A stretch of DNA of 64,000 bases, taken from contig CAZBRS010000025.1 in the NCBI GenBank assembly GCA_964494475.1, positions 14,748 to 78,747 of the forward strand. The letters run 5' to 3'. Both the position numbers and the translations under genes were made by a program. The notes beneath the pieces are model-generated. The model ran no database searches. It was not told the origin of the DNA and was given only the letters and a program-made list of their open reading frames with translations. This document shows, piece after piece, positions 1-10,209 of the stretch. Origin of the DNA: CAZBRS01 sp964494475 (GTDB lineage Bacteria; Myxococcota_A; UBA9042; CAZBRS01). How positions within the stretch are numbered: position 1 is the first letter of the stretch; the number at the start of each line of letters is the position of its first letter.

Positions 1-585
1 GGCGTGAACGGCAGCAGCGCCGACTACGCGACCCTGATCGCCCGCCTGGTGGCCGACGGCTGGCCGGCCGACCACCTCTTCGCCTTCGACGCCGCCGACC
101 CGAAGTGGGGCTGCAACGTCGACAACGCCGCCGCCATCCAGCAACTGGTCGAGCACGCTATGGCCGTCACGGGCCAGGGCCGCGTCGACCTGGTGGCGCA
201 CAGCATGGGCACGCTCAGCTCGCGCTACTACGTCAAGAACCTGGGCGGAAAGGATGTCGTCAACACCTACGTGACCCTCGGCGGCATGCACCACGGGTTG
301 TCGTCGCCCTGCTGGAACCCTCTGCCCGTCTGCGTCTGGAACGAGCTGTGCCAGACGGGCGAGTTCGTCACCCAGCTGAACGCCGACCCTGCGACGCCGG
401 GCAACCTCAACTGGGTGTCGATCTACGGTACGGCCGACGAGACGGTGCCGAACGAGAGCTCGTACCTGGAGGGCGCCGAGAACATCGCCCTCGAGGGCGT
501 CGAGCACGACGGCCCGAACGGCCTGCAGGAGCGGCTGGAGGCGTACGAGGAGGTCAAGCGGGTGCTGCAGTATCCTTGCTGGTGA
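1..585 (+). CDS. Secreted lipase / alpha-beta hydrolase, 5' truncated by window edge
   Basis: This frame is open from the first base and runs to a TGA at 583-585, so only the C-terminal part of the gene is present. The protein has the nucleophile-elbow sequence VAHSMG typical of class 2 bacterial lipases (LipA/EstA type), where the serine attacks ester bonds of acylglycerols. A later Asp (in YGTADETVP) and a His (in EGVEHDG) are spaced like the other two triad members. Several cysteines (CW, VCVW, ELC, YPCW) suggest a disulfide-bonded exported enzyme, but the signal peptide would lie outside the window. A GTG at position 4 could be read as a start, but the fold needs an upstream oxyanion-hole strand that is missing, so truncation is more likely. 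The fold is fairly sure; the substrate is not known. Confidence 0.7.
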   Translation, partial: GVNGSSADYATLIARLVADGWPADHLFAFDAADPKWGCNVDNAAAIQQLVEHAMAVTGQGRVDLVAHSMGTLSSRYYVKNLGGKDVVNTYVTLGGMHHGLSSPCWNPLPVCVWNELCQTGEFVTQLNADPATPGNLNWVSIYGTADETVPNESSYLEGAENIALEGVEHDGPNGLQERLEAYEEVKRVLQYPCW

Positions 586-677
586 GCCCGCGACCTCGCG
601 GCTCGCAGCCCGTGTTTCCGCTGGCCTTCGTTCCGGTTCCGCGACATCATCCGCGAGAAACACGAGAGGGCGAAGCC

Positions 678-2606
678 GTGGCCGAAACAGGCACCTGGAT
701 ACAGGAAGGTCGGAAGCGCTTGGGGCTGAGCCAAGCGGCTCTCGCGGCGCGTGTGAACAGCAACCAGGCCTACGTTTCCCAGTGGGAGACCGGCAAGCGC
801 ATGCCGTCACCGTCCGAGATGGCAGCGCTGAAGGCCCTGCTTGGAGAAGCTGAAAACGCGCAGAGTTCGCTGCCGATCGTGACGCCCATCTCGACCGAGG
901 AGTGGGAGGCCGCTGCCCCCAAGCGGGGACGGCCGAGAGCCGCCAAGGCGCCCGGTGATGCCACCCCCAAGGCGCCCGACGCCAAGGCCGCCGCCAACGC
1001 CCACCTGGGCTTCGAAGAGAAGCTGTGGCAGGCCGCCGACCTGCTCCGCAACAACATGGACCCGGCCGAGTACAAGCACGTGGTCCTGGGACTATTGTTC
1101 CTCAAGTACATCGACGACGCCTTCGAGGAGCGCCGGGCCGCGTTGACGGCCGCCGTGGCCGACCCGGCCTCCGACTACTACGTGCCCGACTCCGACGAGC
1201 GGCAGGCCGAGCTGGCCGACCTGCTCGAAGACCGCGACGAGTACACCTCGAAGAACGTGTTCTGGGTGCCCCTGGTGGCGCGCTGGGCCACCATCCAGGC
1301 GTCGGCCAAGCGCACCGAGATCGAGATCGACGACCACGGCACCAAGCGCCGGGTGAACATCGGCGGGCTGCTCGACCACGCGATGGAGTCCATCGAGAAG
1401 GACAACCTCCCCCTGAAGGGCGTGCTGCCCAAGGGGTACGCGGCGCCCAACCTCGACAAGCACAACCTCGGCAAGCTCATCGACCTCGTGTCGGGCATTG
1501 GCCTCGGCACGGCCGAGCACCGGGCCAGGGACACGCTGGGCCGGGTGTACGAGTACTTCCTGTCGAAGTTCGCCTCGGCCGAGGGCAAGGGCGGCGGCGA
1601 GTTCTTCACCCCCACCAGCGTAGTGCGCCTGCTGGTGCAGATGCTGGAACCCTACCGGGGCCGCGTGTTCGACCCCTGCTGCGGCTCGGGGGGCATGTTC
1701 GTGCAGTCGTTGAAGTTCATCGACGCCCACAACGGCCGCCGCGACGCCGTGACCATCTACGGGCAGGAGTCCAACTACACCACGTGGCGCATGGCCCGCA
1801 TGAACCTGGCCATCCGGGGCATCGAGACAAGCTTAGGCAGCAAGGCCGCCGACTCGTTCCACGACGACCAGCACCCCGACCTGCGGGCCGACTTCATTTT
1901 GGCGAACCCGCCCTTCAACGTGTCCGACTGGGGCGGCGAGAGGCTGGAGAAGGACGTGCGCTGGGCCTTCGGCCGCCCGCCCGTGGGCAACGCGAACTTC
2001 GGCTGGGTGCAGCACTTCGTGTACCACCTGAACCCCACAGGCACCGCCGGGTTCGTCCTGGCCAACGGGTCCATGTCCTCCCAGCAATCGGGCGAGGGCG
2101 AGATCCGCCGCAAGCTGGTCGAGGCCGACCTCGTGGACTGCATGGTGGCGCTGCCGGGGCAGTTGTTCTACAGCACGCAGATCCCGGTGTGCCTGTGGTT
2201 CCTGACGCGCAGCAAGGCCGCCAATGGGCACCGCGACAGGCGGGGACACACGCTGTTCATCGACGCCCGCAAGCTGGGCCGCATGGAGACCCGCGTCCAC
2301 AAGGTGTTCGACCCCGAGGACATCGAGAAGGTGGCCGGGACGTACCACGCCTGGAGGAGCAAGGACGGGCAGTACCAGGACGTGGCAGGGTTCTGCATGT
2401 CGGCCTCGACGGAGGTGATCGCGGGCCACGACTTCGTGCTGACGCCCGGCAGGTACGTGGGCGCCGAGGACGTGGAGGATGATGGGGAAGCGTTCGCGGA
2501 CAAGATGGCCGGGCTCGTCTTGGCCTTGGAAGAACAGATGGGGGCATCTACCCGTCTCGACGATCAGATTCGTAAGGCATTGAAGGGCCTTGGCTATGGC
2601 CAATAG
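678..2606 (+). CDS. hsdM: Type I restriction-modification DNA methyltransferase subunit with N-terminal XRE-type HTH
   Basis: This is the N6-adenine methyltransferase subunit of a type I R-M system; with HsdS it methylates the recognition site and with HsdR it forms the restriction complex. The start chosen is GTG 678, preceded by GAGAGGG with 7-nt spacing (642 aa). Residues 5-55 form an XRE-like helix-turn-helix (LGLSQAALAARV, then YVSQWETGKRMP). Residues about 81-108 are a basic Ala/Pro linker with an AT-hook-like KRGRPRA. From about 109 the normal HsdM begins: helical N-domain, AdoMet motif I DPCCGSGGMF (332-341) and catalytic NPPF (410-413). Ordinary HsdM proteins are about 500 aa and lack the HTH, so this is a fusion that could autoregulate the operon. 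Its stop overlaps the hsdS start. Identification is secure; the role of the HTH is inferred. Confidence 0.95.
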   Translation: MAETGTWIQEGRKRLGLSQAALAARVNSNQAYVSQWETGKRMPSPSEMAALKALLGEAENAQSSLPIVTPISTEEWEAAAPKRGRPRAAKAPGDATPKAPDAKAAANAHLGFEEKLWQAADLLRNNMDPAEYKHVVLGLLFLKYIDDAFEERRAALTAAVADPASDYYVPDSDERQAELADLLEDRDEYTSKNVFWVPLVARWATIQASAKRTEIEIDDHGTKRRVNIGGLLDHAMESIEKDNLPLKGVLPKGYAAPNLDKHNLGKLIDLVSGIGLGTAEHRARDTLGRVYEYFLSKFASAEGKGGGEFFTPTSVVRLLVQMLEPYRGRVFDPCCGSGGMFVQSLKFIDAHNGRRDAVTIYGQESNYTTWRMARMNLAIRGIETSLGSKAADSFHDDQHPDLRADFILANPPFNVSDWGGERLEKDVRWAFGRPPVGNANFGWVQHFVYHLNPTGTAGFVLANGSMSSQQSGEGEIRRKLVEADLVDCMVALPGQLFYSTQIPVCLWFLTRSKAANGHRDRRGHTLFIDARKLGRMETRVHKVFDPEDIEKVAGTYHAWRSKDGQYQDVAGFCMSASTEVIAGHDFVLTPGRYVGAEDVEDDGEAFADKMAGLVLALEEQMGASTRLDDQIRKALKGLGYGQ

Positions 2607-3765
2607 CGCCCCGTGCGACTGGCTCGAAACGACGCTCGGAGAGTTCACCACCCTCCAGAGAGGTATCGACCTGCCCGAGCAGGATCGTCGTCCTGGTCGT
2701 GTGCCAATCATCGGCTCCTTCGGCCTTACCGGCTGGCACGATGAATCTCGTGTCGCAGGCCCAGGAGTTGTCGTCGGGAGAAGTGGTGCGTCATTCGGGG
2801 TCGTGTCTTACGTGGACGAAGACTACTGGCCGTTGAACACCTCCTTGTACGTGAAGGACTTCCACGGGAACGACCCGAGGTTCGCGTACTACTTCCTGCG
2901 GATGTTCCCGTTCAAGCAGTTCAACTCAGGGAGTGCCCAGCCATCGCTCAATCGGAACTTCGTCCACCCGGTGGGCGTAGTGGCGCCGCCTCTCCCCGAG
3001 CAACACCGCATCGCCGCGATCCTCGGTGCCCTCGACGACAAGATCGACCTGAACCGCCGCATGAACCGGACGCTGGAGGAGATGGCCCAGGCCATCTTCA
3101 AGTCGTGGTTCATCGACTTCGACGGGTACACCGACCTCGTGGACAGCGAGTTGGGGCCGATCCCGAGGGGGTGGAGGGTCGGCTCGCTGGACGACGTAGC
3201 CAGGAATGTCCGCGACGGTGCGGCGCCGTCAGAGCTTCCACCCGAGACTCCCTACGTGGGGCTGGAGCACATCCCGCGCAAGTGCGCGGCGCTGGAGTCA
3301 TGGGGGGCGTCGGCTGAGGTCGAGTCGGGCAAGTCAAGGTTCGCTCGCGGGGACGTGCTGTTCGGGAAGCTCCGCCCGTACTTCCACAAGGTCGTGATCG
3401 CCCCGCTCGACGGCGTCTGCTCCACCGATATTCTCGTGGTGCGCCCGAAGCAGCCCTCATGGCTGGGCTTCGCCTTCGGCCACCTGTTCAGCACCGCGCT
3501 CGTAGACCACGCCTCCGCGATGGCGGATGGCACCAAGATGCCCCGCACCCGCTGGGCCGACCTGAACAGATACCAGATCGCGGTTTCCCCAGAGCCAGTA
3601 GCGAGGGCTTTCGACACGGTCGTCAGGCCGATGTACGACCGGATCGGAGCCAACGTCTTCGAGTCCAAGACGCTGGCCGCCTTGCGCGACACCCTGCTCC
3701 CCAAGTTGATCTCCGGCGAGGTCCGCGTCCCCGAGGCCGAAAGAATCGCGGAGGAGGCATTGTGA
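2596..3765 (+). CDS. hsdS: Type I restriction-modification specificity subunit
   Basis: This subunit sets the DNA target for methylation and cleavage. The ATG at 2596 overlaps the hsdM stop (2604-2606) by 11 bases, so translation is probably coupled; an in-frame TTG at 2590 is a less likely start. The 389-aa protein has the usual two half-repeats. Target recognition domain 1 spans about 1-130, followed by the conserved helical spacer (PPLPEQHRIAAILGALDDKI, about 131-150, ending in FKSWFIDF at 168-175). Target recognition domain 2 spans about 185-335, followed by the second conserved helix (SKTLAALRDTLLPKLISGEV, 357-376). The length is normal. The recognition sequence cannot be read from the protein alone. 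The next gene in the operon is an abi gene rather than hsdR, which is unusual. Confidence 0.93.
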   Translation: MANSAPCDWLETTLGEFTTLQRGIDLPEQDRRPGRVPIIGSFGLTGWHDESRVAGPGVVVGRSGASFGVVSYVDEDYWPLNTSLYVKDFHGNDPRFAYYFLRMFPFKQFNSGSAQPSLNRNFVHPVGVVAPPLPEQHRIAAILGALDDKIDLNRRMNRTLEEMAQAIFKSWFIDFDGYTDLVDSELGPIPRGWRVGSLDDVARNVRDGAAPSELPPETPYVGLEHIPRKCAALESWGASAEVESGKSRFARGDVLFGKLRPYFHKVVIAPLDGVCSTDILVVRPKQPSWLGFAFGHLFSTALVDHASAMADGTKMPRTRWADLNRYQIAVSPEPVARAFDTVVRPMYDRIGANVFESKTLAALRDTLLPKLISGEVRVPEAERIAEEAL

Positions 3766-3779
3766 TCCCGATGCGCGCG

Positions 3780-3942
3780 CGCGATATCTACGTCTGGTCG
3801 ACCGCAAGATCGGACGCTTGGAAGTCAAGAAAGATCGACTTGCCGCTTGACTTCGGCTCTCGGGGCGGCCATTCTTCACTCAACACACCCGCCACGCTCG
3901 AGGTTGCTTCGGCGACCGAGGCGCATCTGGCGGGTTTTTTTT
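3780..3942 (+). ncRNA. Candidate structured RNA / leader between hsdS and the abi gene
   Basis: The 181-bp gap between hsdS and abi has no convincing gene (one open frame of 59 codons from ATG 3771). It does contain strong potential RNA structure. A perfect 9-bp inverted repeat, GAAGTCAAG (3821-3829) with CTTGACTTC (3846-3854), encloses a 16-nt loop. It is followed by the terminator hairpin at 3888-3942. The order structured RNA, terminator, toxin gene is that of type III toxin-antitoxin loci, and AbiF-family proteins are reported to have associated non-coding RNAs. A short GGCGG (3864-3868) could pair with CCGCC (3889-3893) as an antiterminator. RNA identity is inferred from structure and position only; the 5' end and promoter are not defined. 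Confidence 0.45.
3888..3942 (+). terminator. Rho-independent terminator / attenuator abutting the abi start codon
   Basis: The outer stem is CCCGCCA (3888-3894) with TGGCGGG (3928-3934). The inner stem is GGTTGC (3902-3907) with GCGACC (3912-3917), closed by a TTCG tetraloop. Eight Ts follow at 3935-3942. The abi ATG begins at 3947, so no Shine-Dalgarno sequence fits between the U-tract and the start codon. The only purine-rich element (GGCGGG) is inside the stem. Readthrough and translation of abi are therefore both expected to be restricted. Confidence 0.8.
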
Positions 3943-3946
3943 GCCC

Positions 3947-4843
3947 ATGACACGAACCTACGCTAAGCCGGCCCTCACGTTCGACCAGCAGATCGATCGC
4001 CTGATTGAGCGCGGACTCCTGGTCGAGGATCGAGACCGAGCGCGCGAGGCGCTGCGCCGCATCAACTACTACCGTTTGTCGGCGTACTGGCGCGTGTTCA
4101 AGCTGGCCGACGACTCCTTTCACCACGATGGCTCTTTCGACCGCGCCCTCGCTCTGTACGAGTTCGACAGGAAGCTGCGGCTGTTGACCCTCGACATGGT
4201 CGAACGCGTAGAGATCGCGTTGCGGTGCGAGATCGCCTACTACCTGGGGCACGAGTTCGGGCCGTACTCGCACGAAGATCCGGCCACCTTCGTGCCGGGA
4301 TTCAGACACGCCGAGTGGGTCGAAGAACTGCACCGTGACACGACCCGCAGCCGCGAGGTGTTCGTACGGCATTTCGAAAAGACCTATGACGGGTTCCCAA
4401 GCCTACCCGTCTGGGTGGCCGCCGAGGTGATGTCATTCCGCCAGCTGTCGCGAACGTTCAAGGGGCTGAAGACCTTGGAACGAACGGCGTTAGCCAGCCC
4501 CCGGGGCGTCTCGCACCAGGTGCTGGAGACGTGGCTTCACTCCGTCGCCTTCGTGCGGAACGTGTGCGCCCACCATGCAAGATTGTGGAACAAGGATCTG
4601 GCGATCAACCCCCTTCGCCCCAGGGGACGTCCTGATTGGGACGAAGCAAGCCTTCCGAACATGAAGCGCGTCTACTCAGTGCTCTGCGTCCTGCGCCATC
4701 TCTCCCGCAACGATCCATGCGGCGACACCTGGGCCGCTCGCGTCGCCGAACTTCTCGGAATCATGGATGGGAACGCCCGTTTCCAGCGGATGATGGGGCT
4801 TCCAGAAACTTGGAGGTCATCGCCGTTCTGGAGCGGCCTGTAG
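3947..4843 (+). CDS. Abi_2 / AbiF-like abortive infection protein (HEPN ribonuclease candidate)
   Basis: This 298-aa protein fits the Abi_2 (AbiD/AbiF) family of phage-exclusion proteins. Visible family features are the N-terminal block FDQQIDRLIERGLLV, the INYYRLSAYW segment (residues 39-48), a central helical block (LDMVERVEIALRCEIAYYLG, 82-101) followed by FGPYSH, and the HEPN motif RNVCAH (204-209, R-x4-H), then HARLWN. HEPN domains of this type cut RNA, and AbiF relatives have been proposed as ancestors of Cas13-like nucleases. ATG 3947 is chosen; a TTG at 3941 in the same frame lies inside the T-tract and is unlikely. It sits inside the hsd operon, directly behind a terminator, with 11 bp to the next start-like sequence. 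Family assignment is fairly sure; toxic or antiphage activity is inferred. Confidence 0.85.
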   Translation: MTRTYAKPALTFDQQIDRLIERGLLVEDRDRAREALRRINYYRLSAYWRVFKLADDSFHHDGSFDRALALYEFDRKLRLLTLDMVERVEIALRCEIAYYLGHEFGPYSHEDPATFVPGFRHAEWVEELHRDTTRSREVFVRHFEKTYDGFPSLPVWVAAEVMSFRQLSRTFKGLKTLERTALASPRGVSHQVLETWLHSVAFVRNVCAHHARLWNKDLAINPLRPRGRPDWDEASLPNMKRVYSVLCVLRHLSRNDPCGDTWAARVAELLGIMDGNARFQRMMGLPETWRSSPFWSGL

Positions 4844-4895
4844 CGGAGGGGACATGTCGTCGTTCGAGTCCGTGGTAGAGCAGGCCGTGCCGGGT

Positions 4896-5025
4896 TCTCG
4901 CCATTTATCTCGCCATCATGGCGAGATCGGACGCCGAATCTTCCAGACGACGGCCTATCTCGCAATGAATCTCGCAACCGTTGCGAGATGGCTCCCAGGA
5001 TCGGACCGCTACAGGTCGATCTCGC
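4896..5025. repeat. Tandem 62-bp units with covarying palindromes
   Basis: The hexamer TCTCGC occurs at 4896, 4908, 4958, 4970 and 5020, with spacings of 12, 50, 12 and 50 bp. Its complement occurs at 4921 and 4983. This defines two 62-bp units and the start of a third. Each full unit holds a perfect 21-bp palindrome with a single central base: 4907-4927 with arms ATCTCGCCAT/ATGGCGAGAT, and 4969-4989 with arms ATCTCGCAAC/GTTGCGAGAT. The inner arm bases changed together between units (CCAT/ATGG against CAAC/GTTG), which preserves pairing. The units could be operators for a dimeric regulator, possibly the HTH of HsdM, or RNA hairpins downstream of abi. Confidence 0.75.
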
Positions 5026-5073
5026 AATCAGCGCGGCTCGTCTTCCGCTCCAGCGAGTTCCACGTCAGTGCAT

Positions 5074-5150
5074 TTCTATTTAAGGGAGAACCTCCATTCA
5101 GAGTCTCCGAGAACGTGACCGCCGAGATTGACAGCGGATTCCTATTTAAG
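5074..5150 (+). repeat. Paired TTCTATTTAAG-type direct repeats upstream of hsdR
   Basis: TTCTATTTAAGGG at 5074-5086 and TTCCTATTTAAG at 5139-5150 are near-identical AT-rich direct repeats in an otherwise GC-rich region. They lie 33-109 bp upstream of the hsdR ATG. TATTTAAG-like sequences could provide a -10 element or a regulator site for a promoter internal to the operon. No matching -35 is clear. Confidence 0.4.
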
Positions 5151-5182
5151 CCCTTGCCGTCCGCGACCTCAACGAGGCCCGC

Positions 5183-8257
<3,075 letters not shown>

Positions 8258-8268
8258 CCGTTGGACCG

Positions 8269-9729
8269 TCAGGTAGACGCCTCGTTGTCGCCGGAAAGCT
8301 CTGATTCCTCGGCCGCCAACCGATCTCGGAGCGCCCTTAGCTCACCGCCAGAGAGCAACACGGCGACCGCGTCACGCGCGGCCGTCAGCCAGCGACCATA
8401 CCGGTCTTCGGCAGTTGCGGCTCCCGCGAGAACGGTCGCGAGCGGCCTACGTAGGTGAAGCGGATGCCACCTGTTCGGCCTCGGCACCTCGGCGACGTGG
8501 TCATGGAACGACCAGCCGCCAGCGTCGCGGTGCAGCCGCTCGACGAGGCGTCGGAACTCGGGCTGCCGCATGAATTCGTCACCTGTTGCGAGCGTCAGCG
8601 TCGGGTTTCGCCGATTCACCGCTACGATCGCCACGAAATCAGCGCCAAGAGCCGGGTTCGAGTGCGCCACTTTATGGTCCTTCGGATCGACGAGGACACC
8701 GACGAAGATACCGGGTCTCCAAGGGCCCATGTCGACGCCTACCCGACCGTCCACGTACCTCCCCGATCTCTTCTGACGACGCAGGTAAGGATACTGGTAG
8801 TCGTCCTTCCAGGCGATCGCCTCGATCGCCGTTGACCAGTCCTCTCCGAGCGCCCGTTCCGAGAACTCCATCAACTCCGCCTCAAGTGTGCAGAGCGGGA
8901 TACCCAGCCGTTGCTCGACCAGGGCAAGGGAACCCGGGTACGCCGCGCCGGCCGCCGGTTCGGTGTGCTCGCTGACCGACTCCGCGATGTCATCGCCCGA
9001 TTCCACTCGAACATCGACGACCACCCGATCCGAACCGACCTCGTTGCGGACGACGACCGCGGTGCGCGAGATGATCTCGGTCCTGGCGCGCGTCGTCGGC
9101 ACAAAGATCACGTCCCCGCGTCCGTTCTCCGCCACGAACGGCTGCAACTCCAACACGGACAGTTCGAACGCCAGGCTCGACTGGTTGGCAACGCCACGCA
9201 GCCAACTCTCGACGCCCGGAGGGAAATTGTCGCAGGCCACTATCAGGCGAAGGCTGCTTCGGAACGCCTCGGCGAGATCGCGCGCGAGCACGTCGGGCTT
9301 GCGCGCCTTCGGGAAGCGCGTTCGTACGAAGTCGAGCAACGACGAGAAGCCGCCCAGGGCCTCCGCCAACTGTCGATCGGAGAGAACAGACAGTCCCGAC
9401 GCGTAGTCGATGACCTGCGTGAGGGCGCGCCGGTCAGCCAACTCCTCATTGCCGGCTCGCTTGACCTCGACGACGATGACGTGCCCCGCGTCGGTCAGGA
9501 CCACGAGATCGGGGCGAAGCGTTCCTCCTCGTGGACCCCGGAACGACATCTGGCGAACGATCACATGGGCGCCGAAGCGAACGCCCGCTTCGTCCAGGTC
9601 AAGCAAGTCGAGGTTGGATTCGATCGCGCGCTCCAGCGCTTCCTCGCCCAGGCCCTGATCGTTCAAGGTCGTAGGAACGTACGTGACGAAGTCGCCGTCC
9701 GGAGTGCGAAGGGTCAGCGTTGATGCCAT
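8269..9729 (-). CDS. PD-(D/E)XK-type nuclease-like protein, unknown function
   Basis: I do not recognise this 486-aa protein as a named family. Near its N-terminus it carries a likely PD-(D/E)XK core: RPDLVVLTD (D74), then HVIVVEVKRAG with E88-V-K90. This is the arrangement seen in NucS-like and other nuclease-fold proteins. The rest, from about residue 160, is mixed alpha/beta with no clear motif. It is convergent with hsdR (11 bp between stops) and lies next to the R-M/abi genes, so a defense or DNA-repair role is plausible. ATG 9729 is used. The catalytic motif is visible; the biological role is unknown. Confidence 0.7.
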   Translation of the reverse strand: MASTLTLRTPDGDFVTYVPTTLNDQGLGEEALERAIESNLDLLDLDEAGVRFGAHVIVRQMSFRGPRGGTLRPDLVVLTDAGHVIVVEVKRAGNEELADRRALTQVIDYASGLSVLSDRQLAEALGGFSSLLDFVRTRFPKARKPDVLARDLAEAFRSSLRLIVACDNFPPGVESWLRGVANQSSLAFELSVLELQPFVAENGRGDVIFVPTTRARTEIISRTAVVVRNEVGSDRVVVDVRVESGDDIAESVSEHTEPAAGAAYPGSLALVEQRLGIPLCTLEAELMEFSERALGEDWSTAIEAIAWKDDYQYPYLRRQKRSGRYVDGRVGVDMGPWRPGIFVGVLVDPKDHKVAHSNPALGADFVAIVAVNRRNPTLTLATGDEFMRQPEFRRLVERLHRDAGGWSFHDHVAEVPRPNRWHPLHLRRPLATVLAGAATAEDRYGRWLTAARDAVAVLLSGGELRALRDRLAAEESELSGDNEAST

Positions 9730-9794
9730 AGGTTGCTTCGAATCGATCGACGCTTGCGACGATAGCGGGTGTGGACGCGCGTGTCGATGATCGT

Positions 9795-9806
9795 GTAGGG
9801 GCCTAC
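9795..9806. repeat. Short GTAGGGGC palindrome at the Nudix stop codon
   Basis: GTAGG and CCTAC form an inverted repeat around GG, and the Nudix TAG stop is part of the right arm. The GTAGGGGC core is shared with elements at 13360, 18478 (complement), 36541 (complement) and 38062. Alone, an 8-mer match is weak evidence of kinship. Confidence 0.35.
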
Positions 9807-10189
9807 CTCAGGAACGCGGCGACCGCCCCCAGCAACGGCACGTCGGCCGGCGCCCAGTCCAAATCGTCCAACTCGCCCTGCCCCACCCATCGCACCTCGG
9901 CGTGCTCGTGGGGGTGCGGTGTTCCCGAGAGCAGCGTCGCGCGGTAGGCCACCAGGCAGATGGTCACGTCGGGGTAGGCGTGCACGCTCTCGGCCAGGCG
10001 CTCGTGCACCGCGATGGGCACGCCCAACTCCTCACGGATCTCGCGGGCCAGGGCGGCCTCGTCGGACTCGCCGGGCTCGACCTTGCCGCCGGGTAGTTCC
10101 CACAGGTCGCCACGCTTGTCGCTGGGGGCGCGGAGGGCGGCCAGGACACGATTGTCGTGGAAGATGGCAGCGGCGACGACGCGGATCAT
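9803..10189 (-). CDS. Nudix hydrolase, MutT / 8-oxo-dGTP diphosphatase-like
   Basis: This 128-aa protein has a complete Nudix box G-x5-E-x7-REIREELGV (G35, E41, R49-V57), which binds Mg and hydrolyses nucleoside diphosphate-X bonds. The small size and the start MIRVVAAAIF followed by WELPGGKVEPGE resemble MutT-type enzymes that sanitise oxidised nucleotides, though substrate cannot be fixed from sequence. ATG 10189 is the natural start because the core strand begins at once. The stop (TAG, 9803-9805) lies inside a short palindrome, GTAGG-GG-CCTAC (9795-9806). The gene is 20 bp downstream of the barrel-protein gene on the same strand and may share its transcript. Confidence 0.88.
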   Translation of the reverse strand: MIRVVAAAIFHDNRVLAALRAPSDKRGDLWELPGGKVEPGESDEAALAREIREELGVPIAVHERLAESVHAYPDVTICLVAYRATLLSGTPHPHEHAEVRWVGQGELDDLDWAPADVPLLGAVAAFLR

Positions 10190-10209
10190 GGGGACTTGAG
10201 ACGGAGTGA

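Noticed and set aside
3771..3950. 59-codon frame with ATG 3771 between hsdS and abi, following GGAGG
   Set aside because: No recognisable domain. The codons run through the 9-bp stem and the terminator, so structured RNA explains the sequence better.
4896..5025. 62-bp units as a mini CRISPR array
   Set aside because: The shared part is palindromic and varies between units by covariation, there are only two to three units, and no cas genes are present.
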